Shown: positions 12,148-22,952, counted from the first letter of the stretch. The stretch: DNA of 64,000 nucleotides from Gnetum montanum (GCA_015680685.1 MNCI01008279.1:1040177-1104176); one strand, 5' to 3'. Translations and numbers: made by a program. The notes: generated from the letters alone by a model not told the origin.

Positions 12148-13600
12148 ATGATTAAGATGGATGCAAGGTTACTTTCTCTTATAGTTATTAGGAAGGTTGG
12201 GAGTGATAGTGGTATTGGAAAATCTAGGTCATTCATCAAAGAGATTAACAATGATAACAATAGTGGTTCTAGTTCTAGTGGTAATAGGGATTTCATCAAA
12301 CAATCAATAAATATGAAGATGGCAAATAAATTCTACAACCTAAGTCATCCTACTTTCTCTAGTATAGTGAATTCTACTATAGTATTATAGTAGATCGAGA
12401 AGCTAAGGAAGGAATTTGATTGAATGGGATGTCCCTCAATGTGGTATACAAGATTAATAATCTAATGACTTTATAGATATGGCTCAACATTGATTAAGAT
12501 CTAAGTAGATCAAGGACTAGGTAGGATAGGAGGTTTTATGCACCAAATTTCTAGTTTCTTCTAGTTGCATATATTCTACCTAGTATGTCTAGGCTAAGGA
12601 GTAGTTTTACTAATTACAATAAGGCATTTTTTCTATGGTTAAGCATGATCCTTATTTTATGAAGTTTAGTAGCTATATTACTAAGTAGATGGATGCTTTG
12701 GATAAAGCAAACAGGTTTTTTAAAAGACTTCACTTGATTCTAAAATGTCATCTTTTTTTATCTTTACCTCACTTTTTATCATGATGCTTGTAAGGTTGCC
12801 ATAGACTTAAAGAGGAGTCTAATTGAAAATTCAACTCAAGAAGGATGTAGGTAAGGATTAAAAAAGGAACTATTAGTTGGATTATCAAAGTAGGATTGTG
12901 GAGGACATGATGGTTGTGGACACACTGGTGATTAGAAACAACAAAAAATTAGTGAATGATCATTCATTTACAAGTATGAACACCCTTCTATGTATTTTAA
13001 ATAAGGGTAGTCAAGGCATGTTCAAAAGAACTATCAAAACTGTTATGCATGTGGACAACCATAACATCATGCTAAGAAGTACCTAATGTAGGTAGCAGGT
13101 CATAATGAAGGTAGAGACCAAGGGTAGAGACCTCTAGTAGTAGGTGGATGTGAAGCTCCTATCAGATAGGTTAGTTGGATAGGATAGAGATCCTAGGGTT
13201 AAATATATGCTCTGATGAACAAACAATTAGATGCATAGCCCAAAAAGACATGTAGATAAGAGGTATGATCTTAGTATTTCTTGTTTTATTTTTATTTGAT
13301 CTTAGTATTAGTTATTTATTTCTAACTTCTAATGTCATATTCTTAGTAGCTCTTCCATTTGGTTTTCTTTATGCAGGGTTATTGGTGTATTCAGCTAGGG
13401 GCCATGAGACTCTAGTAGATCAAATATGCAAATACATCCTAGTGTTATTATAGAAAAGACAATGATTTAGTGATTTATAAGTAATAAATATTTATGATTA
13501 TGATATCATCTTAGGTTAGAATTGGTTGTTACAGTTCAATGTTAATCTAGACTATTGATAGAAGCTTTTGAGATTATAGATAGATGATGAAGTGTCTTCC
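12148..13600 (+). pseudogene. Chromovirus-type Ty3/gypsy gag-protease relic
   Basis: Piecewise plus-strand translation gives gypsy gag features: a HPTFSS...IEKLRKEFD.MGCP block (about 12340-12440), a DALDKANRFFKRL helix (about 12690-12740), and a zinc knuckle reading CYACGQP then a stop codon, HHAKK and Tyr in place of the last Cys (about 13038-13080). About 450 bp further on, a protease C-terminal motif reads YDIILG.NWL (about 13498-13530), matching the chromoviral 'FDVILGMDWL' block. Many stops and shifts make it a dead fragment. Reverse transcriptase is absent: the next element (D) begins directly after it. Confidence 0.7.
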
Positions 13601-13639
13601 TTGGGTTGCATCGATGGGATGCTATTGATGTGATCCTAT

Positions 13640-15102
13640 TGACATGTGGTTTTATGCAATACCTAAATACTTCAAGCTTGATTGCTTTTTCCATTAGCAT
13701 AAACTAATAGGTCATGATACCAACTTTGTCCTAACACTAAAGGATGACTCACAAATGATGATAAACAAGGATGAACTAGTCCTTGATGCCTTAAACCTAA
13801 TAAAACCAAAAACCCAATCCATGCATGTCTATAAGGATCCATTGAATACCAAAAATAGCCTGTATAGTATCGCAAGATTCAATGTGATAAACAATGCTAG
13901 ACATGCAAGGGATTCGTTCGTGATACATGTACCTCCTTGCAAGGATAGGGGCCCTTCAACATCAACTAGCTTAAGCTCCTCTTTTGTTGTAAGGATACCA
14001 TCACCTATGTCTCTCAAGGTTCCTTTTATGAGGGTGCCCCCTCCCACTGAAGAAAAAACTAAACCTACTCCTACAATTGAAAAACATCCTCTTGTAGTGG
14101 CCAATGTGAAAACTTCTTCATAACCAATCAACCAACAATAGAAAATGCCTAAGAAGAAAACATAAGAAGGCTACACCAAAGCCTAAGAATAATGATAATA
14201 AATAGACCAATGCACAGAATGAAGTGGGATTATTGAGGCCCACTCCCATCTCATTTATTTTGATGAGTTCTAATGCCTAGGTCATGTCAACTTGTCAACC
14301 ATGGAAGGATTCCAAACCACAAGGGAAGGGAAAAGAAACTAAACAACCATTGTATCATGAAGTTTGCATCTTGGGGCACATGGAGGAAGTCAAGAATGCT
14401 AAGAATGAAAATCCCACATCCAATGATAAGGACTTCCTCAATGTGATGGAGTAGGTTAAATAGTTGTTAAAATTAAATAATACTTTACGTAGCCAGAATG
14501 AACCTTTTATAACTTCCATTGTGCACCACAGAGCATTAGTCCAAATGTTAACCTCTATTCCTATTAGTGAGGATATTCCTACTAGTGAAGAGTCCAGCCA
14601 TGCAGTGATGGTACCACCTTTACTAAAGGAAGAAATGAGGTCAATGGAACTAGTTTTTTGTGATAGCAAAGTCAACACCAATTCCCAAGATGGTGAGATA
14701 ACCAAGGCTCCCCTATTTATAATCATAATAATAGGACAATACAATGTGCATGTTGATGATGAAGCCAAAACAAACATAATACCCTATACCATTGTAGAAC
14801 GTCTAAGCCTAATTGAACATATGCAACATACTACAACAACTACTCTTAAATCCTTCAATGGATCTTGGGTGATCATAAAAAGCTCAATTTCATTGGACTT
14901 TATGGTGGGGAAACAATTCCCCATAACGGTCAATTTCTTGGTGGTAGAGAAAACACCAAGATTCAACCTTATCCTAGGTAGGTCTTGGCTAGCTCAATTA
15001 CAAACTATCTCCTCACATATCCAATAAGAAGTTCACTTACCTTATGAGAAAGGTAAAATTATCATTCACAATGATAGTGTAGCTCCCTTGGTAGTCAACA
15101 AC
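13640..15102 (+). pseudogene. D gag C-terminus and aspartic protease, disrupted
   Basis: The start has a Tat-type gag tail motif, CFFH..KLIGHDTN with TLKD...INKDELVLDAL (about 13690-13800). An open frame at 13755-14123 follows, then stops, then a 187-codon frame at 14464-15027. That frame carries the protease fold: FLVVEKTPRFNLILGRSWLA is the family's C-terminal block. The active site reads DDEAKTN (14755-14775), with D-D-E-A where D-S/D-G-A is expected, so the Gly is lost and the enzyme would be inactive. The frame runs on past a stop to 15102, where element A is inserted, and resumes in frame at 22977. Confidence 0.72.
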
Positions 15103-16070
15103 TGATGAGTGGCGAGGTACCCCTACACTCACCCATACGAATACGAGCGTGCATGCACGATCCGGTCAAACTCCATAGACTAAATGCCTTAACACGACAA
15201 GAAACACTTGGGGTTAATCGTTCATTGTCTTCCCAGGCTTGCTTGAAAGTGTCACGGTGTATGGTTAGGAAAGTCTGAGGTATGTGATTTTTTTGGTATT
15301 TTTTGGTTTATCTTCTATGCTATCAAAGGGAAGGGTTGAGAAACTAAGCTACCTCTAACTACTGTCCTAAGTCTAAATTAACTAGCGTCAGCATCCGTTC
15401 CCACTTACCGAACACACCCTGAACTATGCAACTATGGCTTACCAAACGCTAATCGTTACTGGGATCACCACACGTAACGCAAGTGCTCGAAGTGGTCGTA
15501 TTGAGGCACCTATTTAGCTTAAGTGTGATAAGCAGTCGATTCCTTAGCTAGCTGTACACACCCGTGGATGCTCGTAACTAAGTCGTACTTATCACACGTT
15601 CTAGCCTAGCATTGAGTAGCCGATTCCTTAACTAGCCGTACACACTGGACTACCACTGGGATTACCAAGCACAGAATCCTGGAATACGCTACTAGGTTAC
15701 CAAGCAGCCAATGCTCGTAATCAAGTCGTACTTGTGCACACTAGGAAAGCAGTAAATAAACAACAATAAAACCATGTACTGCAAGGTTTATACAATCAAG
15801 TTCATCTTTATTGTCATACACAACTTGGGTTCAGGTTACAAGCTGCTCGAATAAAGAGCCGTTCACTTTAGGACTCCTACTGTGGGCACATGGAAATTAT
15901 TCTAACTCTGGAGTGATCAATCTGCCAGAGCTTCGCTACTTCTAGCCAGGATTGGGAAATGAAGGGAGTGCCGCCTCTTATTTATAGATATGGCGGCGGA
16001 CCGCGATATCGCGTACGCGATATCGTAGGAGAAGATGCGATATCACGGCACATGCAGGTTGGTCTCATCA
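15103..16070 (-). repeat. 3' LTR of element A (left copy)
   Basis: This 968-bp direct repeat of 21941-22976 shows roughly 5% differences by eye, many of them C/T or G/A changes. It also lacks about 70 bp that form the third structured unit of the right copy. On the minus strand it begins TGATGAGACC and ends CACTCATCA. A TATA box lies at 15977-15987 (minus). Unusually, its inner edge (16070) is not followed by the purine tract but by 404 bp of target-flank sequence. Confidence 0.85.
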
Positions 16071-16474
16071 ACAACATTGACATCAACTAAGGATCTAAAG
16101 TGGAGTTTTAAGAAGAAACTTTTATTGTTAGCCACAAAGTCAAGAAACTCGAGACAATGTGAGAGGCTAAAAAAAACAATGATGGATCCATGGATGCACC
16201 ATGGGAAGAGCTCCCCTTCAACATTGTGAGTGAAGGAAACAAGGAATATAGGATTGTACAAAGTAGATGATACATGTTTCTAATCTATCAAAGATTAGGA
16301 AACACTTATAAAATTGATGTATGCCTTTGACTCACTCACCCTTGCACTTGTGACCATATGGCCTCTTTTCTCTTATAACCTTTTAGAATAACAACATGTT
16401 GTTTACTTTTGTTTTACCTTGTTTTAACATTTACTTTTCACATAGCTTAATTTTACTTTTATTTACAATTTATC
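16071..16474 (+). repeat. Duplicated piece of D's flank, lying inside element A
   Basis: These 404 bp match 22977-23381 with only about four differences. At the right end of A this sequence is the continuation of D's reading frame beyond the acaac target copy. Here the same sequence sits between A's 3' LTR and its purine tract, where no target sequence belongs. The join to A's interior shares 'atc', which occurs both at the end of the copied tract and at the LTR edge. This fits a copying event from the right end that overshot the LTR. Confidence 0.8.
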
Positions 16475-18650
16475 ATACCCCCATGACTGAATGAAAACTC
16501 GTCCTCGAGTTCCTTAAAATGATATTAGGTAGGTATGGGATTATTAGGGGAAATGGAACTAATGGGATGACATGTGAACGGTCTTTATTACAAGACTTGA
16601 CAAAACTGGTGTTCATGACAACAAGGGTGAACACCTTATTACAATGACATCAGGCCACAGTTGGCAGCTGAGAGAAAAGAGGAGAGAGAATAGAAGAGAA
16701 GAAGAGAGAAGAGTCTTGTTGCTGCCAACGCCTAGATTGCGCCTTTCGTTGTCCATCCGTAAGCGCATTATCAATTCTGCTCCTTGCATAGCGGCTTCAA
16801 TGCTGCTCCACTCCAAGTGTTTGCTCCAGATCCATTCTATTGCTATATGATGGCCATCTGCACCCACAACACAATCATATATTAGCAAGGGTAATTGAAT
16901 CATTAAGTAAATCATACCTTGCTTCAGTTTCGGTTCCTTGGCTAAGTTGTGGTATGGCTAATATGGATTCGGGAAAATGTAGATGATGACTACCGAAGGT
17001 ATAAGGTTTAGGAAGAAAAATGAAAAAATCCAGGGCGTAGGATAAAAATCAAAAAATCAGGTCCCGTACCCCCATGACTAATCGCGAACCTCCAGTAGCG
17101 TTAGAATGGAGAACGAAAAGGAGTAGGAAAGATAGGTAAAAAGGGACAACGATGGCATCAGTGAAGGGGATGTCATGATGGAAATGAACAAAAATGTTAA
17201 TTAATTGCAAAATGTTAAGGAAAAGAAGTTAACTAATGTTCCAAATAGGAATGTCAGTGGGTCCTCCCCAAAGCAGGCTCATGCCCTTAATGCCCTGACA
17301 ATCCCACATTCAAAGAGTCCGTGGGCTCTGGGAATGTCCTTTGGAACAAGAGTTAAAGTCTTAACCGTAAGAATTTACCAAAAAGAAAACAAAGCATCAA
17401 CCAAAGTATATACAATGATACAACCGGCAATGAGGTGAACAATGGAGAGAAGGATGGGAAGAAGAGAAGTGGAATGGAATCCCAAGAACAAGGTGGTGTA
17501 CAGCCCCTTGTGTGTTTCATGATTAATGTGACTTGGCGAATCTCATTCCAACTCTGGCCTCAAACCAACCACTTCCAGTGACTTCGCATCAATGCATTTG
17601 GTCAAACCATCCACTTGGATAACAAGGATGCATCTTCGAAGAGCCACCACCATTCCGACGAAACAAAGGAGAGAATGGGAAGCGAGAAGGGCCTTAGTTA
17701 GAGGGAACACTTTGGTTCCATAACCAGTGCTTGCAACCCAAATTTTATTTTGTCTAAGGGGTGTGCTTTGAATCCTCACTTTTGCTTTTTTCTTTCTCTC
17801 TTTTGTCTTTTCTTTTCTGTTTTCTCTTCTTTTTTCTTTTTTCTTTTTTGGTTTTGTGTTTTTATGCGTGGGGACCACACCATGCAAAGACTTCTTATTT
17901 TTATTGTCTCAGCTTCTGATTATTGGGTAACATCGGAACGACAAGAAAACCCAAGAAGAAAACATCCAAGCACCCAAGTGAATGACCAACACAAAAACAT
18001 CAAGTTCCCTTGAAGTCACACCCTTTGCAATCCTTGAGTCCTTCCTTAGTTTGAGAAATGCCTAGTCACCTGTTCATTGAAGTTCTTATGAAGAAGGAAC
18101 TGTACATTTCCAAGCCAAGGGAAACCATAGACTTGATGGATAGATGGATGAAGCGATCTCATTGCCTACCATATCAAAAGAACATACCTTAGTATCAACA
18201 ATGTAACTTAAAGGTAAAAACCAAACATGAGCAATCAATGAAAAATAGTTCATCCCATCAACCCGAACACTTATTGGGTGGCGAACTTACATGATGGATG
18301 TCACACATACACACAAAAAATAGAAAAAGTATAACGATGTTGTAAAACAAAAACCAGAAAAGTTAAAGAAATTTGTAAAACAAAAAAGTGTAAAAAAAGA
18401 ACGTTGTAAAACAAAAACGTGTAAAAAAAAACTAAAAAAAAGAACTGAGGGTCCCATATGGTTAGCATAGGTGGCCATCTCCCCCATGACTGAGTTGTGA
18501 GGGAGTGATCTGAAAAAGTGAGCGCCTATTTGAATTTCTAAGAAGTGCCCAACTTCTCCCAATTGATGACCTTAAATTCAGGGGTGGAAGTTGGCGACGC
18601 TCACGTTCCAGCGTGTCTATGCCACAGTTGTTGGCATGAGTTTCCTCAGT
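16475..18650 (-). other. 3' non-coding interior of element A with purine tracts
   Basis: The purine tract (minus strand catgggggta, 16476-16485) begins the interior at its 3' end. Beyond it lie about 2.2 kb without a convincing reading frame. It contains an AG-rich run (about 16670-16720), a second PPT-like motif (17067-17080), a long pyrimidine tract (17776-17855) and a third PPT-like motif (about 18480-18492). Element B has a shorter homologous region (44220-46260). Confidence 0.7.
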
Positions 18651-19691
18651 TCATTCCATGCATATTTGTTTGCCCCTATGAGAAGCTGTCAACCACGGGG
18701 TGTCTACTACTTCTTGTGTGGTTGCTACATACAGGCATCTTTGTTGTAGAGTCTCCTGGGCACACTTTTGACATGGGGACATTTCCTCCGTGTCATCACC
18801 CAATGAATCACTGTATGTGATGCATGGAACTATCCTCTTCTCGATCTTTCCACATATGTTGATCTTGGAGATTTCCAAGGAAAGATCGCGGATCCTAAGG
18901 CATGCATCTACTGTGCTTAGCCATGCCCTTCCCATTATAATTGGGAAGTCCCCTTCGTTGTTGTTAACCTCGATCACTAGGAAATCCGCTGGGTAGGACC
19001 AACCACACACAGTGGTAATAACATCCTCTACTAATCCCAAGGGAATAGTGATGGACTGGTCTGCCAGCTCTAGTTGGATGTTGTTCTTCTTAAGTTGGGG
19101 CAGGTTCCAGGCATGATACATCTTTCGCGAAATTAAGTTGACTCCGGAACCTGAGTCAAGAAGAGCTCGATGTGGTGCATTCCCAGCGATCTGCAAATAA
19201 ATAAAGGGACTCCCAGGATTAGTTAGTTTCCTGGGAAGGTGGCCTACCTTGATCCAGTTAGTTACGGTATGTGTTAACATAACCGTATGCGTTACACTCC
19301 CTTGGACTGAAGGGTGCACCGAAGCATTAGTAGTTAGAGGCCTATAGATGGCCTCAACCGCTTGTTGTTGTGAGAGTTTGTCTGGGCTCTTAGTTCTGAA
19401 AAAAGATCTCTTCTTTGTACAGTTGTCACCAGAACTAGTACCTGGTTGGATATTTATAGCTCTCGCAGCGTGACGTTGCTGCGGTTGAGGAGGAAGTTCC
19501 CCTTGCATTGTTGGAGCAGGAGGTGTTATGTGATCTACTTGAGAAAGAGGTGCGGGTGGAGTTAGAGGATGGACGGAATGTGGGATGTCTCCCGGAGGAG
19601 AAGGAGTCCTTCTGAGGTACTCCCGAGCATGGTAGTGACGTTGTGGAGTGGTGTGACCCATAGAGTCACCTGGAGAAACCGGCTGCTGCAC
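18651..19691 (-). CDS. Element A aspartic protease region of Gag-Pro
   Basis: This 346-codon frame starts with a proline- and glutamine-rich linker (about residues 1-130) and continues into a retroviral-type aspartic protease. The active-site block is ALLDSGSGVNLIS (codons for D-S-G-S at 19146-19157), and the C-terminal block is DFPIIMGRAWLSTVDA. These proteases cut the Gag-Pro polyprotein inside the particle. A Cys-rich tail (CQKCAQETLQQRC) follows. The frame is in the same register as gag, from which it is separated by two stops (near 19715 and 19791), so it was probably one Gag-Pro polyprotein. Its catalytic residues look intact. Confidence 0.82.
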   Translation of the reverse strand: MQQPVSPGDSMGHTTPQRHYHAREYLRRTPSPPGDIPHSVHPLTPPAPLSQVDHITPPAPTMQGELPPQPQQRHAARAINIQPGTSSGDNCTKKRSFFRTKSPDKLSQQQAVEAIYRPLTTNASVHPSVQGSVTHTVMLTHTVTNWIKVGHLPRKLTNPGSPFIYLQIAGNAPHRALLDSGSGVNLISRKMYHAWNLPQLKKNNIQLELADQSITIPLGLVEDVITTVCGWSYPADFLVIEVNNNEGDFPIIMGRAWLSTVDACLRIRDLSLEISKINICGKIEKRIVPCITYSDSLGDDTEEMSPCQKCAQETLQQRCLYVATTQEVVDTPWLTASHRGKQICME

Positions 19692-19793
19692 ATAATAACC
19701 GTAAGGATCAGGCTATCGGTAAGGGTACTGATGTGTTGGCGGTGGCATCCCCCATGACTGTGGGTATTGCCACTGCTGGTGTTGTCCAATGGG

Positions 19794-21794
19794 CTATGGA
19801 GGTGTTCCACTTGGATAATACGTCAAGGGTTGGTGGAACTGCCTTGGGTTACCTTGTGGATAAGGTAACCTTCGGGGTGTTTGCCATTGATTAAGTCTTG
19901 GATTTAATGCATACACCCCAGACTCCTGCAGATGTGAGATAATTGGACAACATCCCTTAGGATGGTCATAGTAGCAAACCTCACATCCACTATCATTGTC
20001 TGAATCTGAATTTTCAGCCTCATTGGGGTTAAAGATCTTTCCCTTACCCTTGTTATGTGCAGGGTTAAATTTTCTCCGCTTGACTTTTCCTTTGTCACTA
20101 CTTTGCTCATCCTTAGACTCCTCTACGATTTTCAGGACTATTTCTATTCGTGAGTCCAAGGAATCCCACATTTGGTCTACCTTAGCTGATACCTCCATTG
20201 TTAACTTTTGGATCGGCATGGTTTTTCGGTTCACCAACTCTTTGAGTGGTGACTCATCCTCCTCATCACAGAATTTCACTCCCTTCTTGCGAAGGGAGGG
20301 ATCGCGGTTGTATTCCTCCGCACTTTCTCTTTTACGTAGCTCACCCTCTTCTTGCACTACTTGTTCCAACAAAACTTCAACTTCATGGGCTCTTATTTGG
20401 GAGAGTCTCCCTTGGGCATAAGTCCCAAGAGTTCTTCTCATTTCATTTTGTAGCCCATCCACGAGGTGGCGAAGTTGATCTCGCTTAGCATACCCATGGC
20501 CTAGGCAACAATGTAACAATGTGTAGTAACGAGCCATAGCAGCATCAAAGGATTCATAAGCTCCTTGTTTCCAGCCTTGGATCTGCTTACGCAAGTTAGA
20601 CACTCTAGAGTACGTTTGATATTTTTTGTTGAACAATTCAAGCATCGTACTCCACCTCCTGATGGTTTCCAGTTCTAAAGACCGATACCAGCTCTCTGCT
20701 TCTTTAATGAGTGTCCTTGGGAACAACTTAAGCTTTTGCCACTTATTATCTATGTTCTACAAGGCACAAGCATCGTGGAATGCCTGTAAATGATGTTGAG
20801 GATCAACGTTGTATCCCCCTTCAAAACATGGGATATTATTTATGTCCAAACGCTTGATCCTACTGTCCTTTAAATACCTTGTGGGAATCCTAAGTGCCTC
20901 TCTAATATCAAGAATACTTCGGGTTGCGAATAGGGGTTCGTCATGATCATCTCTTTCATGACGTCTGTGATGTCTACGTGGTGGTTCCCTATTCTCCCTA
21001 CGTCCTTGCCCTTGTCCTAACTCCTCTCGACCTTCCTGTCGAGGCATTTCATCTCTTTTACCTTTACTCTCCGCGTTATGCTCATGGTGGCTGCGCCCAG
21101 ATGTGGAAGGAGAGGGTGAATGATGAGATGAAGGAGAAGAAGAAGGGGATCCATCACCATGGTGATGTTTCTTGCCTTCTCTTCGGCTGCTTCGGCCCCG
21201 ATCGTTGTGACGATCAACGAGTCCGTCATTAGTGTGAGTAGTTGTTCCTGCCGTGAACAGCTGGTGCTCACGGGGATCAGAGCCTGGAATATGTATCGTT
21301 GATCTAAGGCCCTGATGCCTAACCTCTTCACTAGAGTGAGGAGGAGGAACATCATTTTCTAAGAAACCCATCGTGAGGGGTTCCTCTTCTCCTATTTCAC
21401 TAATGACGTGGGGAACCTTGCCCTTCAATAGTGAATGTTGGCTCTCCTGCCTTGCATCCCGAATACGTTGGGCATTTGTGGGATGATAATCCCTTGTATC
21501 ATGGTCATCCAAAACGTATTCTGCGAACAGCTCATGCATGCCAATCTGTACCAAGGCACGGAAAAGCATGTTGGGAGCAGAGCGATCTGGGGGTAACACG
21601 ATGTTACCTTGCATGTCTCTCCACCGCAGTTGCTCATCTTGATGGAAAACAAAGGTAAAATCCGGCACATACTCATCGGGATGAGTATATGTGACCTTAG
21701 ATTGTTGAGGACATGGTTGATCTCGGTTATGCGTATGATGCTGACTTTCTCCTGTATTGTCCTTAGGTGAGTTGATTTCGTGAGAAGAAGCCAT
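19794..21794 (-). pseudogene. gag: Element A Gag with one in-frame amber codon
   Basis: The start (21794) opens MASSHEINSP and lies about 145 bp inside the primer site. The first 345 codons include an acidic N-terminal half, a Ser/His/Pro low-complexity stretch (about 21100-21200 on the DNA) and an RR-rich segment. A TAG at 20757-20759 interrupts the frame, and the same frame then runs 310 codons. That part carries the retrotransposon Gag core (IKEAESWYRSLE...FDAAMARYYTLL...LRHLVDGL), a coiled-coil-like region, a KGKGK basic patch and a CEVCYYDHPKGCCP knuckle-like motif. The break is a single codon. The same codon position is TAG in element B too. Confidence 0.8.
20757..20759 (-). other. In-frame amber codon inside Gag, shared with element B
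   Basis: On the minus strand the context is gcc-ttg-TAG-aac-ata in A and atc-ttg-TAG-aac-att in B (48377-48379). The protein sequence is conserved on both sides. It could be an ancestral readthrough stop or a parallel CAG-to-TAG change. Confidence 0.7.
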
Positions 21795-21921
21795 TTCTAT
21801 TGGTGTGCTAATTTCACCGTTATTTATTGTTCTTGATTAACTGATTAACCCTAAGGTTCGTTTTAAGCTCACAACGATGTGAGTGATATCCCTTATGTTA
21901 AATTGGCGAAAAAACACTTAG

Positions 21922-21939
21922 TCCCCGGCAACGGCGCCA
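21922..21939 (-). other. Primer binding site of element A (tRNA-Asp type)
   Basis: The minus strand reads TGGCGCCGTTGCCGGGGA, one base from the end of the 5' LTR. This is the 18-nt complement of the 3' end of plant tRNA-Asp, used by many Athila/Tat-type gypsy elements. It is intact. Confidence 0.9.
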
Positions 21940-22358
21940 ATGATGAGTGGCGAGGTACCCCTACACTCCACCATACGAATACGAGCGTACACGCGCGATC
22001 CGGTCGAACTCCGCAGACTAAATGCCTTAACGCCACAAGAAACACTTGGGGTTAATCGTTCGTTGTCTTCCCAGGCTTGCTTGTATGTGTCACGGTGTAT
22101 GGTTAAGCAAGTCTGAGGTATGTGATTTTTTTGGTATTTTCGGCTTATCTTCTATGCTACCAGGAGAAAGGGTTGAGAAAACTAAACTAACTCTAACTAA
22201 GATCTAAGTCTAAATTAACTAGCGTCAGCATCCGTTCCCACTTGCCGGACACACCCTGAACTATGCAACTGCAGCTTACCAAACGCTAATCGTTACTGGG
22301 ATCGCCACACGTAACGCAAGTGCTCGAAGTGGTCGTACTGAGGCACCTATTTAGCCTA

Positions 22359-22640
22359 CGTGTGATAAGCAGCCGATTCCTTAGCCAGCCGTACACACCC
22401 GTGGGTGCTCGTAACTAAGTCGTACTTATCACACGATCTAGCCTAGCAATGAGCAGCCGATTCCTCAACTAGCCGTACACATTAGACCCGGGAGTTACCA
22501 AGCGCAGAATCCTGGAATACGCTACTGGGTTACCAAGCATCCAATGCTCGTAATTGAGTCGTACTCATGCGTTGCGTCAAGCAGCCGATTCCTTGACTAG
22601 CCGTACACGTCCGTAGACGCTCGTAATCAAGTCGTACTTG
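22359..22640. repeat. Three tandem hairpin-forming units in the LTR of A
   Basis: Each unit has the fixed words CAGCCGATTC, AGCCGTACAC, GCTCGTAA and TCGTA. These are separated by variable arms that stay complementary within the unit. Unit 1 has outer arms CGTGTGATAAG/CTTATCACACG (22359-22369, 22425-22435) and inner arms CTTAG/CTAAG. Unit 2 has ATGAG/CTCAT and CTCAA/TTGAG. Unit 3 has CAAG/CTTG and CTTGA/TCAAG. Unit 3 is missing in the left LTR, and the whole array is missing in element B. Confidence 0.75.
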
Positions 22641-22882
22641 TGCGCACTAGGAAAGCAGTAAATAAACAACAATAAAACCATGTACTGCAAGGTTTATCCA
22701 ATCAAGTTCATCTTTATTGCCATACACAACTTGGGTTCAGGTTACAAGCTGCTCGAATAAAGAGCCGTTCACTCTAGGACTCCTACTGCGGGCACATGGG
22801 AAAAATTCTAACTCTGGAGTGATTAATCTGCCAGAGCTTCGCTACTTCTAGCCAGGATTGGGAAATGAAGGGAGTGCCGCCT

Positions 22883-22893
22883 CTTATTTATAG
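22883..22893 (-). promoter_or_regulatory. TATA box of element A LTR
   Basis: The minus strand reads CTATAAATAAG. It is conserved in the left LTR (15977-15987) and in both LTRs of element B (about 44111-44121 and 50284-50294), which supports its role as the core promoter. Confidence 0.75.
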
Positions 22894-22907
22894 ATATGGC
22901 GACGGAC

Positions 22908-22952
22908 CGCGATATCGCGTACGCGATATCGTAGGAGAAGATGCGATATCGC
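22908..22952. promoter_or_regulatory. GCGATATCGC palindromes upstream of the TATA box
   Basis: A perfect 12-bp palindrome CGCGATATCGCG (22908-22919) is followed by a near copy (22922-22931) and a perfect GCGATATCGC (22943-22952). They lie 15-60 bp upstream of the TATA box on the minus strand. Element B keeps degraded versions. They probably bind a dimeric factor, but none can be named. Confidence 0.6.

Noticed and set aside
13265-13453. Hydrophobic ORF resembling a small membrane protein
   Set aside because: It lies between the zinc knuckle and the protease block of the chromovirus relic and is best read as decayed gag-pro sequence in the wrong frame.
16035-16229. Small Lys/Arg-rich ORF, also at 22941-23135
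   Set aside because: It overlaps the LTR edge and the duplicated D flank. The frame that fits D's protein is a different one, so this frame is a shadow.
17750-18013. Phe-rich membrane-like protein
   Set aside because: It is the translation of a pyrimidine tract in the 3' non-coding part of element A and lacks any homologous frame in element B.
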